From Enterobacter asburiae (GTDB lineage Bacteria; Pseudomonadota; Gammaproteobacteria; Enterobacterales; Enterobacteriaceae), in the NCBI RefSeq assembly GCF_021440515.1, contig NZ_JAKCMV010000028.1, positions 1-64,000 of the forward strand: a stretch of DNA of 64,000 nucleotides, given 5' to 3'. The notes beneath the pieces were generated by a model. It made no database searches. It saw only the letters and a program-made list of their open reading frames with translations, and had not been told where the DNA came from. Of this stretch, positions 1 to 8,192 are shown in pieces. The translations under genes and the position numbers were made by a program. The first letter of the stretch is position 1. Each line of letters opens with the position of its first letter.

Positions 1-1
1 A

Positions 2-2116
2 GTCCCCGGCGTCATCACCGCCTTCGAATGGCTGGGCGCCACGGCGGACCAGACGCGCTACAGCGTGACGCTCTCCTCCCGCCTGGCGCTGCTCTCCTTC
101 ACCCGCCGCTGCGCGGTGTACCAGAACCTGTCGGTGCCGGAGCTGGCCGAACAGCTGCTGCGCCGCCACGGGCTGGAGGGGGCTGACTTTGCGTTCTGCC
201 TGGAGCGGACTTACCCGCAGCGGGAGCTTATCACCCGGTGGCGGGAAACCGACCTCCGGTTCCTTCAGCGCATTCTCTCCGAAGTGGGTATCTGGTTCCG
301 TACCGGAGTGAATGCGGTCACCGGGCTGGACAGCGTGACCTTTGCCGACAGCCAGCAGTTCTGCGTGACCGGCGTGCACCTGCCATATCAGGAGCCGTCG
401 GCCCTGTACGACGGTGCGGCGGAATCGGTATGGGGGCTGCGCAGCTGGCACCGCACGGTCACCGGGCTGGTGCGCACGCGGGACTATAACTACCGCACGG
501 CGGCGACGCCGATGGATTCTGCCGTGACCGTGCGCAGCGGCGCCACCACCACGGGCGAGCACTACCGTTACGCCGTCCCCTTCGCGGACGCGGGGGATGA
601 CGGCGCCCCGGAGCCGGAGACCGAAAGCGGGGCGTTTTACGCCCGGCTTCACCACGAGCGCGAGCTGAACCCGTCGGCCCGGCTGCACCTGTTCAGCAAC
701 GCGGCGCACCTGATGCCGGGGATGGTGCTGGAAGCGGAGGGCAGCAGCCTGCACGACCTGAAGGACGGGATGGTGATAACCCTCACCACCTTCAGCGCCG
801 CCCGCGACAGCCGCCTGCATGTGTCGGTGTGGGGGATGCCGTACAGCGAGCAGTACGGCTTCCGCCCGCCGGAAGTGCCGCGCCCGCAGGTGCACGGCAC
901 GCTGCCGGCGCGTATTGAGAGCCGGGAGAAGGGGGATATTTACGCGCACCTGGACCGGGAGGGGCGCTACCGGGTGAAGCTGGACTTCAGCCGGGAAGAG
1001 GCGGAGCCGGGCTACAGCTACCTGTGGATACGCCAGGCGAAGCCGTACTCCGGCGACACGTACGGCTGGCACACGCCGCTTGCCGACGGCACGGAGGTGG
1101 GGATTGCGTACGACGGGGGCGATATCGACCGCCCGTACATCGCCCACGCGTTCCACGACTCGGCGCACCGGGACATCGTCACCCGGGATAACCGCAGCCA
1201 GAACATCCTGCGCACGGCGGCAGACAACGAGCTGCGGATGGAGGACCGGCGCGGGCAGGAGCATATCGCCCTGACCACGCCTTACGGCAGCACGCAGCTC
1301 GGCCAGGGGCATCTCGTGGACGCGCAGGACCGGCCGCGCGGGACGGGGTTTGAGCTCCGGACCGACGAATACGGGGTCATCCGGGTGGCGAAGGGGCTGT
1401 TCATCACCGCTGACGGGCAGCAGAAAGCGGCCGGCGAGGTGCTGGACATGGACGCGGCGCTGAAGGAAATCGGGGCCTGCCGGCAGCAGCTGAAGGCGCT
1501 TGCCGCGGCGGCAGAGCAGGCGCAGGCGCTGGAAGCGGATATTGCCGCTCAGCAGGCGATGTTCGCCCGGCGGCTGGCGCCGCTGAACGGGATGCTGCAC
1601 TTCCACGGGCCGCAGGGCGTGGGGTTCACCAGCGGGGAGCACATGCAGCTGACGGCCGCGCAAAACGTTGCGTTGAACGCGGGCGGGGATATCAGCAGCG
1701 GGTCGCTGAGCCACACGGCGGTGCTTGCGGGGGAAAGCCTGGGGCTGTTTGCGAGAAGCGGTGCCCTGACGCTGAACGCCAGCGAAGGGCCGGTGCAGAT
1801 GCAGGCGCAGAACGGGGAGATGCACCTCAGCGCGGAGCAGAGGGTGAGCCTGATATCGGCGGCCGACATGCTGTTTGCGGGAAAGAAGAGGGTGACCCTC
1901 ATCGGGGGCGGGAGCTACCTGAAGATAGAGAGCGGGAAAATCGAGTACGGGACGGACACGACGTACACGCGCAAGATTAGGCGGACGCATCTGACGGGGC
2001 CTGCATCGCAGCCCGTGGAATTCCCGGAAATTAACCCGGCGATGATGGACAAAATTTGTATCCCGTGTCTGCTGAAAGCGATTCAGGACAACGACGTCAT
2101 TGTGCAGGGAGCATAA
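2..2116 (+). CDS. vgrG: VgrG, T6SS spike/tip protein (5' end outside window)
   Basis: The reading frame is open from base 2 and runs 704 residues to a TAA, so the true start lies to the left. The product is the trimeric tip spike of a type VI secretion system, which carries effectors out of the cell. An N-terminal gp27-like part is followed by a gp5-like OB fold (the W-x-R-x-A-K-P and EVGIAYDGGDIDRPYI stretches) and a C-terminal repetitive beta-prism region of the DUF2345 type, with recurring LTA, LNA and LSA repeats. There is no extra C-terminal toxin domain after the beta region; the protein ends in a short Cys-containing tail. It is followed two bases later by an adaptor gene, so cargo is probably the downstream effector rather than a VgrG extension. 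Confidence 0.95.
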   Translation, partial: VPGVITAFEWLGATADQTRYSVTLSSRLALLSFTRRCAVYQNLSVPELAEQLLRRHGLEGADFAFCLERTYPQRELITRWRETDLRFLQRILSEVGIWFRTGVNAVTGLDSVTFADSQQFCVTGVHLPYQEPSALYDGAAESVWGLRSWHRTVTGLVRTRDYNYRTAATPMDSAVTVRSGATTTGEHYRYAVPFADAGDDGAPEPETESGAFYARLHHERELNPSARLHLFSNAAHLMPGMVLEAEGSSLHDLKDGMVITLTTFSAARDSRLHVSVWGMPYSEQYGFRPPEVPRPQVHGTLPARIESREKGDIYAHLDREGRYRVKLDFSREEAEPGYSYLWIRQAKPYSGDTYGWHTPLADGTEVGIAYDGGDIDRPYIAHAFHDSAHRDIVTRDNRSQNILRTAADNELRMEDRRGQEHIALTTPYGSTQLGQGHLVDAQDRPRGTGFELRTDEYGVIRVAKGLFITADGQQKAAGEVLDMDAALKEIGACRQQLKALAAAAEQAQALEADIAAQQAMFARRLAPLNGMLHFHGPQGVGFTSGEHMQLTAAQNVALNAGGDISSGSLSHTAVLAGESLGLFARSGALTLNASEGPVQMQAQNGEMHLSAEQRVSLISAADMLFAGKKRVTLIGGGSYLKIESGKIEYGTDTTYTRKIRRTHLTGPASQPVEFPEINPAMMDKICIPCLLKAIQDNDVIVQGA

Positions 2117-2118
2117 CG

Positions 2119-2937
2119 ATGGATAAGACAGCGTTACTGGCCGCTTTGCCCGTCAAACCGGATGAGAATATTTGTCTCCTGTTTGAAGCAGGCGCACAGC
2201 CGGAAGAGGCGTTTCTCGCGTTTAAGGCCAGCCACGAAAGCAGACTGCATTCACTTTATATCCATCCGCAGCTGACGGAACTTCAGAACTACGGCCCCTG
2301 GCTGCTGGAGATAGATGATAAAGAGCAGCTTAAGGCGTATCTGGAAACAATTCCGGGCTGTGTTGCCGTCATTATCTCAACCCGTTACCCCCCGTCGCTG
2401 GCCGTGCAGTTATCGCGCGGATGTACCATCGTGCCCCCGGAAGGTACGGCGGTGCTGGTTCGCTTTTATGCCAGCCACGTCGTTCAGGTTCTTGCTGGCT
2501 GTGCAGCGCATGATTGGCACGCTTCCCTGTTTAGGAGCATTACGCAATGGTGGATACCGGCAGAAGCGCAGTGGCAGCCGCTCAGTATTCCAGCCTCCTG
2601 CAATGAAAACTCTGCCGATCATGTCATCCGACTGGATAACGCCACCTGGCAGCGGATTACCGACAAGCCCGAAATAACCTCTGTTCTGAAAGAATGGCAG
2701 ACGATGCCGGCCAGCAAGGGCATATCACCCTGCGCCCAGCGATTGCTGGTGATAAAGGCGCTCAATAAAGCGGATAAGGTGGGGCTGGAGAAGTCTGTAG
2801 ACCGAATGCTTTATGCGATTTGCTATCTCAATGGCGCAAAAAAGATGCTGGAATCTGAACGCTTTAGCGCCGCGTTACCCCGGATCCTTAATGGTCAAAT
2901 CAGCTTAAGCCAGGTGATTTCTGGCATCTCATCTTAA
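2119..2937 (+). CDS. DUF4123 T6SS adaptor/chaperone (Tap/Tec-like)
   Basis: A 272-residue protein whose ATG lies two bases after the vgrG stop, which decides the start over a longer in-frame reading inside vgrG. The N-terminal half carries the DUF4123 pattern: a hydrophobic LLFEAG strand, the LLEID segment and the RFYASHVVQVL motif followed by a tryptophan-rich stretch. In known systems DUF4123 proteins load a particular effector onto its cognate VgrG and are encoded between the two genes, which is the arrangement here. The C-terminal third (about residues 190-272) is helical and not recognised; it probably gives effector specificity. It is likely translated together with vgrG. Confidence 0.85.
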   Translation: MDKTALLAALPVKPDENICLLFEAGAQPEEAFLAFKASHESRLHSLYIHPQLTELQNYGPWLLEIDDKEQLKAYLETIPGCVAVIISTRYPPSLAVQLSRGCTIVPPEGTAVLVRFYASHVVQVLAGCAAHDWHASLFRSITQWWIPAEAQWQPLSIPASCNENSADHVIRLDNATWQRITDKPEITSVLKEWQTMPASKGISPCAQRLLVIKALNKADKVGLEKSVDRMLYAICYLNGAKKMLESERFSAALPRILNGQISLSQVISGISS

Positions 2938-2951
2938 GGGAGTTTTAACGG

Positions 2952-3497
2952 ATGGGCTTTTTTAAACGGATTGAAAAGGTGGATGGTGCAGTGACGCGCT
3001 TTTACGCCAGGAAAAAAGTGTGGCTGTGGAGCGCCGTTGCGCTGCCGGTGGTGTTTGTCCTCGGCTGGATGGTCTGGGTGATGTTCTGGGCGCCTCCAAT
3101 GGGGGGCGTTGCGCTGATAATTCATACCCGAATTGATCGACCGATTCGGGGATTCAGCGTGAACGGTGTGGCTGGTCCAAACTCGTCGGCACATAACCCC
3201 AATAAACGCGGAGTGTACGGTGGAGGGGCAGCAACCTGCTGTGGGGTGATTAAAGGAAAAACAGCGGAAGTTATCTGGACGGTGGATTACACAAAAGCTC
3301 AGTACAATGCTGGATTACGTACAGAGGTGCACAAAGTCATTATGCCGTTACCGGAGCGTAAGCGGGGAGAGAACGACCTGCATGTCTATTTCTTACCGGG
3401 AGACAAGGTGTTACTCGGATGGAGCGATAACGCGTTCTCTCCGTACGATCCGCGCAGCCCAAACTATACCCCCTCACCGCTTCTTGAAGGTAAATGA
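2952..3497 (+). CDS. DUF3304-type membrane protein, array copy 1 (probable T6SS immunity)
   Basis: A 181-residue protein with a short basic cytoplasmic N-terminus, one membrane segment (about residues 23-46, ending MFWAPP) and a C-terminal domain predicted in the periplasm, containing a TCCG motif (Cys 96-97) and the conserved GDKVLLGW segment. This resembles DUF3304 proteins found beside T6SS effector genes. Sitting between a DUF4123 adaptor and a lipase-fold effector, and pointing into the periplasm where Tle-family enzymes attack, it is probably an immunity protein; that role is inferred from context. Copy 1 has a distinct stretch at residues 76-95 (PNSSAHNPNKRGVYG) and shares the DYTKAQY variant with copy 3. 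The ribosome binding site is GGGAG, eight bases before the ATG. Confidence 0.8.
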   Translation: MGFFKRIEKVDGAVTRFYARKKVWLWSAVALPVVFVLGWMVWVMFWAPPMGGVALIIHTRIDRPIRGFSVNGVAGPNSSAHNPNKRGVYGGGAATCCGVIKGKTAEVIWTVDYTKAQYNAGLRTEVHKVIMPLPERKRGENDLHVYFLPGDKVLLGWSDNAFSPYDPRSPNYTPSPLLEGK

Positions 3498-3556
3498 CTA
3501 TGGCATTTGATCTGAATGCCTGCATTGCGGCGGCACAGCGGGTAATGGACAAATAA
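3494..3556 (+). pseudogene. 20-residue mini-gene copying the effector start (unit 1)
   Basis: The ATG overlaps the stop of copy 1 as ATGA, exactly as the real effector start overlaps copy 4. The peptide begins MTMAFDLNACIAAA like the effector, then diverges to QRVMDK and stops. It is either the scar of a recombined effector gene or a translated coupling peptide. The next gene's ribosome binding site, AAGGAG, follows its stop directly. Confidence 0.7.
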
Positions 3557-3572
3557 AAAGGAGTTTTGACCG

Positions 3573-4118
3573 ATGAGCTTTTTTAAACGGCTTGAAAAGG
3601 TGGATGGCGCAGTGACGCGCTTTTACGCCAGGAAAAAAGTGTGGCTGTGGAGCGCCGTTGCGCTGCCGGTGGTGTTTGTCCTCGGCTGGATGATCTGGGT
3701 GATGTTCTGGGCGCCTCCGATGGGTGGTGTGACGTTGATAATCCACACCCGACTTGACCGTCCGATACTGGGGTTCAGTGTGAACGGTGTCGCAGGGGGA
3801 AACTCCTGGGCTTATGATCCAGGCAATAAATATGCTGGAGAAAATGGAAAATCAACGTGCTGCGGAGCGATTAAGGGAAAGACAGCGGAGGTCATCTGGA
3901 CGCTAGATGTTACGGGTGCACAGTACGATGCAGGAATGCGCCCTGAGCAGCGCAGGGTGATGATGCCATTACCAGAGCGTAAGCGGGGTGAGAACGACCT
4001 GCATGTCTATTTCTTACCGGGAGACAAGGTGTTACTCGGGTGGAGCGATAACGCGTTCTCTCCGTACGATCCGCGCAGCCCAAACTATACCTCCTCACCG
4101 CTTCTTGAAGGTAAATGA
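3573..4118 (+). CDS. DUF3304-type membrane protein, array copy 2 (probable T6SS immunity)
   Basis: Second copy, 181 residues, with the same topology: basic N-terminus, membrane segment near 23-46, periplasmic domain with TCCG at 95-98. The first 75 and last 50 residues are nearly identical to the other copies. The middle is different: GNSWAYDPGNKYAGENGKS, then LDVTGAQYDAGMRPEQRRVM, a variant shared with copy 4 but not with 1 and 3. It starts with ATG after AAGGAG in the repeated spacer. If these are immunity proteins, the variable middle would be the face that meets the toxin; that is inference from the pattern of variation. Confidence 0.8.
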   Translation: MSFFKRLEKVDGAVTRFYARKKVWLWSAVALPVVFVLGWMIWVMFWAPPMGGVTLIIHTRLDRPILGFSVNGVAGGNSWAYDPGNKYAGENGKSTCCGAIKGKTAEVIWTLDVTGAQYDAGMRPEQRRVMMPLPERKRGENDLHVYFLPGDKVLLGWSDNAFSPYDPRSPNYTSSPLLEGK

Positions 4119-4177
4119 CAATGGCATTTGATCTGAATGCCTGCATTACGGCGGCACAGCGGGTAAGGGATAAATAA
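4115..4177 (+). pseudogene. 20-residue mini-gene copying the effector start (unit 2)
   Basis: ATGA overlap with the stop of copy 2. The peptide MTMAFDLNACITAAQRVRDK differs from unit 1 at two positions. The reading frame is intact in all three units, which is worth noting for something expected to be debris. Confidence 0.7.
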
Positions 4178-4193
4178 AAAGGAGTTTTGACCG

Positions 4194-4739
4194 ATGGGCT
4201 TTTTTAAACGGATTGAAAAGGTGGATGGCGCGGTGACGCGCTTTTACGCCAGGAAAAAAGTGTGGCTGTGGAGCGCCTTTGCGCTACCGGTGGTATTTGT
4301 CCTCGGCTGGATGATCTGGGTGATGTTCTGGGCACCTCCGATGGGCGGTGTGACGTTGATAATCCACACCCGTCTTGACCGGCCAATTCGGGGGTTCAGT
4401 GTAAACGGAGTGGCAGGCGGCAATGCCGGAGCTTTTAATCCTAATAATAAATTTGCGGGTGAAAATGGTGCAGCAACCTGCTGCGGTGCAATAAAAGGTA
4501 AATCAGCGGAAGTTATCTGGACGGTGGATTACACAAAAGCTCAGTACGATGCCGGGCTGCGTACAGAGGTGCATAAGGTCATTATGCCGTTACCGGAGCG
4601 TAAGCGGGGTGAGAACGACCTGCATGTCTATTTCTTACCGGGAGACAAGGTGCTGCTGGGGTGGAGCGATAACGCGTTCTCTCCGTACGATCCGCGCAGC
4701 CCGAACTATACCCCCTCACCGCTTCTTGAAGGTAAATGA
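4194..4739 (+). CDS. DUF3304-type membrane protein, array copy 3 (probable T6SS immunity)
   Basis: Third copy, 181 residues, same domain plan (membrane segment near 23-46; TCCG at 95-98). The central segment GNAGAFNPNNKFAGENGAA resembles copy 4, while the following VDYTKAQYDAGLRTEVHKVI matches copy 1. The gene is therefore a mosaic of segments seen in other copies, as expected if copies exchange sequence by recombination or gene conversion. Spacing, ribosome binding site and ATG are as in the other units. Confidence 0.8.
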   Translation: MGFFKRIEKVDGAVTRFYARKKVWLWSAFALPVVFVLGWMIWVMFWAPPMGGVTLIIHTRLDRPIRGFSVNGVAGGNAGAFNPNNKFAGENGAATCCGAIKGKSAEVIWTVDYTKAQYDAGLRTEVHKVIMPLPERKRGENDLHVYFLPGDKVLLGWSDNAFSPYDPRSPNYTPSPLLEGK

Positions 4740-4798
4740 CAATGGGATTTGATCTGAATGCCTGCATTGCAGCGGTAAATCGGGTAATGGACAAATAA
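4736..4798 (+). pseudogene. 20-residue mini-gene copying the effector start (unit 3)
   Basis: ATGA overlap with the stop of copy 3. The peptide MTMGFDLNACIAAVNRVMDK contains the AxNR spelling that the real effector also has (AANR) before diverging, so this unit shares slightly more with the effector than units 1 and 2. Confidence 0.7.
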
Positions 4799-4814
4799 AA
4801 AGGAGTTTTAACCG

Positions 4815-5360
4815 ATGAGCTTTTTTAAGCGACTTGAAAAGGTGGATGGCGCAGTGACGCGCTTTTACGCCAGGAAAAAAGTGTGGCTGTGGAGCGCCGT
4901 TGCGCTGCCGGTGGTGTTTGTACTGGGCTGGATGGTCTGGGTGATGTTCTGGGCGCCCCCGATGGGTGGTGTGACGTTGATAATCCACACCCGACTTGAC
5001 CGGCCCATTCTGGGGTTCAGTGTGAACGGTGTAGCGGGAGGCAATGCAGGAGCATTTAATCCTCACAATAAATATGCAGGTGAAAATGGCGCGGCGACCT
5101 GCTGTGGAGCGATTAAAGGAAGGGTAGCGGAGGTTATCTGGACGCTAAGCGTCACGGGACCGCAGTATGAAAAGGGGATGCGTCCTGAGCAACGGCGGGT
5201 GGTAATACCGTTACCGGAGCGTAAGCGGGGTGAGAATGACCTGCATGTCTATTTCTTACCGGGAGACAAGGTGCTGCTGGGATGGAGTGATAACGCGTTC
5301 TCTCCGTACGATCCGCGCAGCCCAAACTATACCCCCTCACCGCTTCTTAAAGGTAAATGA
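4815..5360 (+). CDS. DUF3304-type membrane protein, array copy 4 (probable cognate immunity)
   Basis: Fourth copy, 181 residues, same topology. Its middle combines GNAGAFNPHNKYAGENGAA (like copy 3) with LSVTGPQYEKGMRPEQRRVV (like copy 2), and it ends LLKGK instead of LLEGK. Its TGA overlaps the effector start as ATGA, so it is translationally coupled to the effector and is the best candidate for the cognate protector; the other three would be spare or orphan alleles. The immunity role is inferred from position, periplasmic topology and diversification. Confidence 0.82.
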   Translation: MSFFKRLEKVDGAVTRFYARKKVWLWSAVALPVVFVLGWMVWVMFWAPPMGGVTLIIHTRLDRPILGFSVNGVAGGNAGAFNPHNKYAGENGAATCCGAIKGRVAEVIWTLSVTGPQYEKGMRPEQRRVVIPLPERKRGENDLHVYFLPGDKVLLGWSDNAFSPYDPRSPNYTPSPLLKGK

Positions 5361-7156
5361 CAATGGCATTTGATCTGAATGCCTGCATTGCGGCGGCAAA
5401 CAGGGCGTCCCAAGCCAGTGAATACGAGCTGGGGAACTGTTCAAGGACATTGCACATTGGGTTCTTTTTTGACGGTGTGGGACGCAATATCGAACAGGAT
5501 GCGTCAGAAAACAGGCTGAGTAATATTGCCAGACTGTATAGAGCTTTTCCTACACCTGAAAAGGATAGTGCAGTCAAAAGCCATCAGAAATTTTATATTT
5601 CCGGTTTAGGAACCCCATTCCTCGAAATGGAGGGCGAAGCTCTCCAGCAGTTTATGGATGGAACGATTAATTCAGTGCAGGACGGCCTGAAAGACCAGCC
5701 CACCGATGCGCTTAAAGATATTTTTAAATCAAAAGCGGGCGGTGCCAGCACGTCTGATGCGCTCAATGAGCTTAGGCAAAAGCTGCTGACGCCCAAAGGT
5801 TTGCGCAAGCTTATGGCAAAAACCACCCTGAAGGGGGCGATAGAGGCAGATATTGAGGCCACCCCCTGGCTGCGTGATAACGAGTTTATTGCCTATAGCA
5901 ACGTGAGCGGCGCTGATACCCGGTTGAACAGCGCCAAAATACGTTTTGAGCGCGCCGTTGAGGATGCACAGAAGCAAGGAGAGGTACCCGTCCGGCTGAT
6001 TTCAGTGTCGGTGTTTGGCTTCGATATGGGCGGAACGCTGGCCCGGCAGTTTATTGACCTGTTGCTGGAAGATCTATGTGAACAACGCACTGATGGAAAA
6101 CCAGTTTTTAAGGGTATCCCGGTTGATATTGTGTTTGCCGGGCTGTTCGACTGCTCTCGGGACACGCCGATGAGCAGCGACAACGGCCTGGACTATGCCG
6201 GCAGCGTGATGGAGTGGGCTCCGGGAAAATATTCGGAAATGGCAGGGAAAATTGTCAGTCTGTTCGGGCGAAAATACCTTGGCCATCAGTCGCCTCTTCC
6301 GAAGGCCGTCAGACATTCCCTGCATCTGGTGGCGGCACATGAGCGCCGTCGCTGGCGCTGCGTATACCGTACGGGGCGAGAAGGACATGAGCATCAGGAG
6401 ATGCTGATGCCGGGATGCAGCGACGATATTGGGGGTGGATTAAAGCCGGATCAGCAGAAACCGAGTGCAGAACTTAGCCGGGTTCCGCTGCGCAAAATGT
6501 ATCTGGAGGCCATGAAGGCCGGTGTTCCCTTCCCTGATTTAAATGCTCTATATAATACTGACCGTATCGTCTGGTCTTATATGAATATACAGGACAGCGT
6601 CGAAAGCCAGACTGTTGACCAGTGGGTGAAGACGTATCAGCAGGCGGTGAATGCGAATGCCCTGAGTTACCGGGCGCTGAATCGCCATCTCGATGGATAT
6701 TTTGAGTGGCTGGGGCGTCAGTTTTACGAATACAAGAGTGAACTGCGGCGCCTGGAAGGGATCCGCAGTGGGATTATGACGTCAACATCCTCTGTGGCAG
6801 GGCTGCTGGGCTTGTCCTCTCAGGCACATCAGGAAGTGGACAGGGTAACGGATGATATCGTGGCGTTGAAAAAGCACTGGGGCTGGCTGTCGGATGTGGC
6901 GAATGCGGCGAACCTTTTGCTCACCCAACAGTTCCATTATCCCCCGCAGTTATATCTGGAAAATATTCTTGAACCGGCGCGCTTGCGCGCTGAAACGTTC
7001 CTGGCGTGTGGTGCAGCGGGGCATGATGGCACTGCACCTCCCATAAGATGGTGCGTGGATGCATCCGTGCTGTATGCGTGGTTTGTGCATGATGTACAGC
7101 GCACGGAAGGTATCAATGACGGCTATTTTTCGGTGCGCTGGATGGAGCCAAAGTAG
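5357..7156 (+). CDS. Tle1-like (DUF2235) T6SS lipase-fold effector, Ser nucleophile replaced
   Basis: A 599-residue protein. The FFFDGVGRN segment (residues 36-44) corresponds to the FFDGTxN start of the DUF2235/Tle1 alpha/beta-hydrolase fold. The nucleophile elbow reads GFDMGG (residues 221-226) where family members have GFSRGA, so Asp223 stands in place of the catalytic Ser. The later Asp site (FAGLFDCSRDT) and His site (HSLHLVAAHERRRW) are kept, as is the C-terminal FVHDVQR segment. Tle1 enzymes are T6SS-delivered phospholipases acting from the periplasm. This one may be inactive as a serine esterase, use another chemistry, or be a separate non-enzymatic branch. Start chosen at the ATGA overlap with copy 4; a second ATG follows two codons later. 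Confidence 0.85.
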   Translation: MTMAFDLNACIAAANRASQASEYELGNCSRTLHIGFFFDGVGRNIEQDASENRLSNIARLYRAFPTPEKDSAVKSHQKFYISGLGTPFLEMEGEALQQFMDGTINSVQDGLKDQPTDALKDIFKSKAGGASTSDALNELRQKLLTPKGLRKLMAKTTLKGAIEADIEATPWLRDNEFIAYSNVSGADTRLNSAKIRFERAVEDAQKQGEVPVRLISVSVFGFDMGGTLARQFIDLLLEDLCEQRTDGKPVFKGIPVDIVFAGLFDCSRDTPMSSDNGLDYAGSVMEWAPGKYSEMAGKIVSLFGRKYLGHQSPLPKAVRHSLHLVAAHERRRWRCVYRTGREGHEHQEMLMPGCSDDIGGGLKPDQQKPSAELSRVPLRKMYLEAMKAGVPFPDLNALYNTDRIVWSYMNIQDSVESQTVDQWVKTYQQAVNANALSYRALNRHLDGYFEWLGRQFYEYKSELRRLEGIRSGIMTSTSSVAGLLGLSSQAHQEVDRVTDDIVALKKHWGWLSDVANAANLLLTQQFHYPPQLYLENILEPARLRAETFLACGAAGHDGTAPPIRWCVDASVLYAWFVHDVQRTEGINDGYFSVRWMEPK

Positions 7157-7187
7157 CCGAAACGTTATGTGGCGGCAGGCGGGTAAT

Positions 7188-8105
7188 TTACCCCTGTCGC
7201 CCGCTCGCCGTCAGCAGTATCTCCCGCAGCCACACCTGCGCCCGATCCCGATGATTACGCCCGTGCCACGCCATGCTTTTAGTAAACCCCGGCACCGCAA
7301 CGGGTACGTCGCACACAAACATCCCGCCCCGGTTTTCAGCCATGCGTTCCGGCACTACCGCAATCATATCGCTGATCGCCAGCACATCCGGCAGCACCAA
7401 AAAGCTGCTCACCGACAGGCCTACGTGACGCGTGCGGCCAATTTTTGCCAGCGTCTCGTCGGTCACGCCGTGAAAACCCTCTCCCTCGTAGGAAACCAGC
7501 ACATGCTCAAGCGCGCAGAAACGGTCGAGGGTCAGCGGTTTTGCGGCCTCCGGATGATCGGCGCGCATCATGCATACGTACCGTTCATCATAAAGCGCGC
7601 GGCTGTGAAGCTCATCGGGCGTGGTGTGGGGGGTGATAAGCGCTACGTCAATATTGCCCTGCTCAAGCTGGCTGACAAGGCTACCGGGGGTAACGGGCAC
7701 CACGCGCACGCGTATGCCAGGCGCCTGTGTTTTAAGGGCGGCGATAAACGGCACAACAACCGCTCGAAGTGCATAATCCGTAGCGGCAATCGTGAAGGTC
7801 AGGTTCGCCGTGAGCGGATCAAAGGCGACGGGCTGCAACAGCACGTTGATATCCGCGAGAATGCGTTTTATCGGTGTCGCCAGTTCTTCCGCGCGGGTGG
7901 TGGGCACAATGCCGTGCGGCACACGGATAAACAGCGGGTCGTCGAAATAATCCCGCAGCCGGTTGAGCATCCCGCTGACCGCAGGCTGGGTGAGGGAAAG
8001 ACGCGCCGCCGCGCGGGTGACGCTGCGTTCGTCCAGCAGGGCGTCGAGCGTTTTTAGCAGGTTGAGATCCAGCGTGCGCAGATCCGCTTTCATGAGGTTT
8101 TTCAC
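7188..8105 (-). CDS. LysR-family transcriptional regulator
   Basis: A 305-residue LysR-type regulator. The N-terminal winged helix-turn-helix (about residues 9-68, with SVTRAAARLSLTQPAVSGML and the FDDPLFIR wing) is followed by a periplasmic-binding-protein-like effector domain. It resembles the NodD/PnbR-like branch, whose members often sense aromatic compounds; the ligand cannot be read from sequence. It is convergent with the T6SS effector gene (31 bases apart) and divergent from yicN. An alternative start four codons in (MKADLR) would also give a complete DNA-binding domain. Confidence 0.9.
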   Translation of the reverse strand: MKNLMKADLRTLDLNLLKTLDALLDERSVTRAAARLSLTQPAVSGMLNRLRDYFDDPLFIRVPHGIVPTTRAEELATPIKRILADINVLLQPVAFDPLTANLTFTIAATDYALRAVVVPFIAALKTQAPGIRVRVVPVTPGSLVSQLEQGNIDVALITPHTTPDELHSRALYDERYVCMMRADHPEAAKPLTLDRFCALEHVLVSYEGEGFHGVTDETLAKIGRTRHVGLSVSSFLVLPDVLAISDMIAVVPERMAENRGGMFVCDVPVAVPGFTKSMAWHGRNHRDRAQVWLREILLTASGRQG

Positions 8106-8192
8106 CCTTTTTTCAGTTCACTATTATGCCGTTGCCCGCTGTTGAGGCCGCGCGTTTCCCGCTATGATGAGCGGCTATTCTAAGGAGAACGC

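Larger units (their letters stand above)
2952..5398 (+). repeat. Tandem array, 621-bp unit, four gene copies
   Basis: Gene starts at 2952, 3573, 4194 and 4815 are exactly 621 bases apart. Each unit holds a 546-base DUF3304-type gene plus 75 bases with the first codons of the downstream effector gene, a stop codon and the next ribosome binding site. After the fourth copy the effector prefix continues into the real effector gene at 5357. Units are near-identical at both ends and differ in the middle of the gene, so this is a real, diverged array and not a simple assembly duplication. Confidence 0.92.

Noticed and set aside
2952-5360. Tandem array as an assembly duplication artefact
   Set aside because: The four copies differ at many positions in the middle and in their spacer peptides, so they are genuine distinct copies.
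6017-6034. GFDMG in the effector as a sequencing or frame error
   Set aside because: The frame is open across the full 599 codons with motifs on both sides in the same frame, and changing Asp (GAT) to Ser would need two base changes.
7059-8057. 332-codon plus-strand frame across the LysR gene
   Set aside because: It overlaps the end of the effector gene and runs antisense to a complete LysR regulator; Arg/His-rich without motifs.
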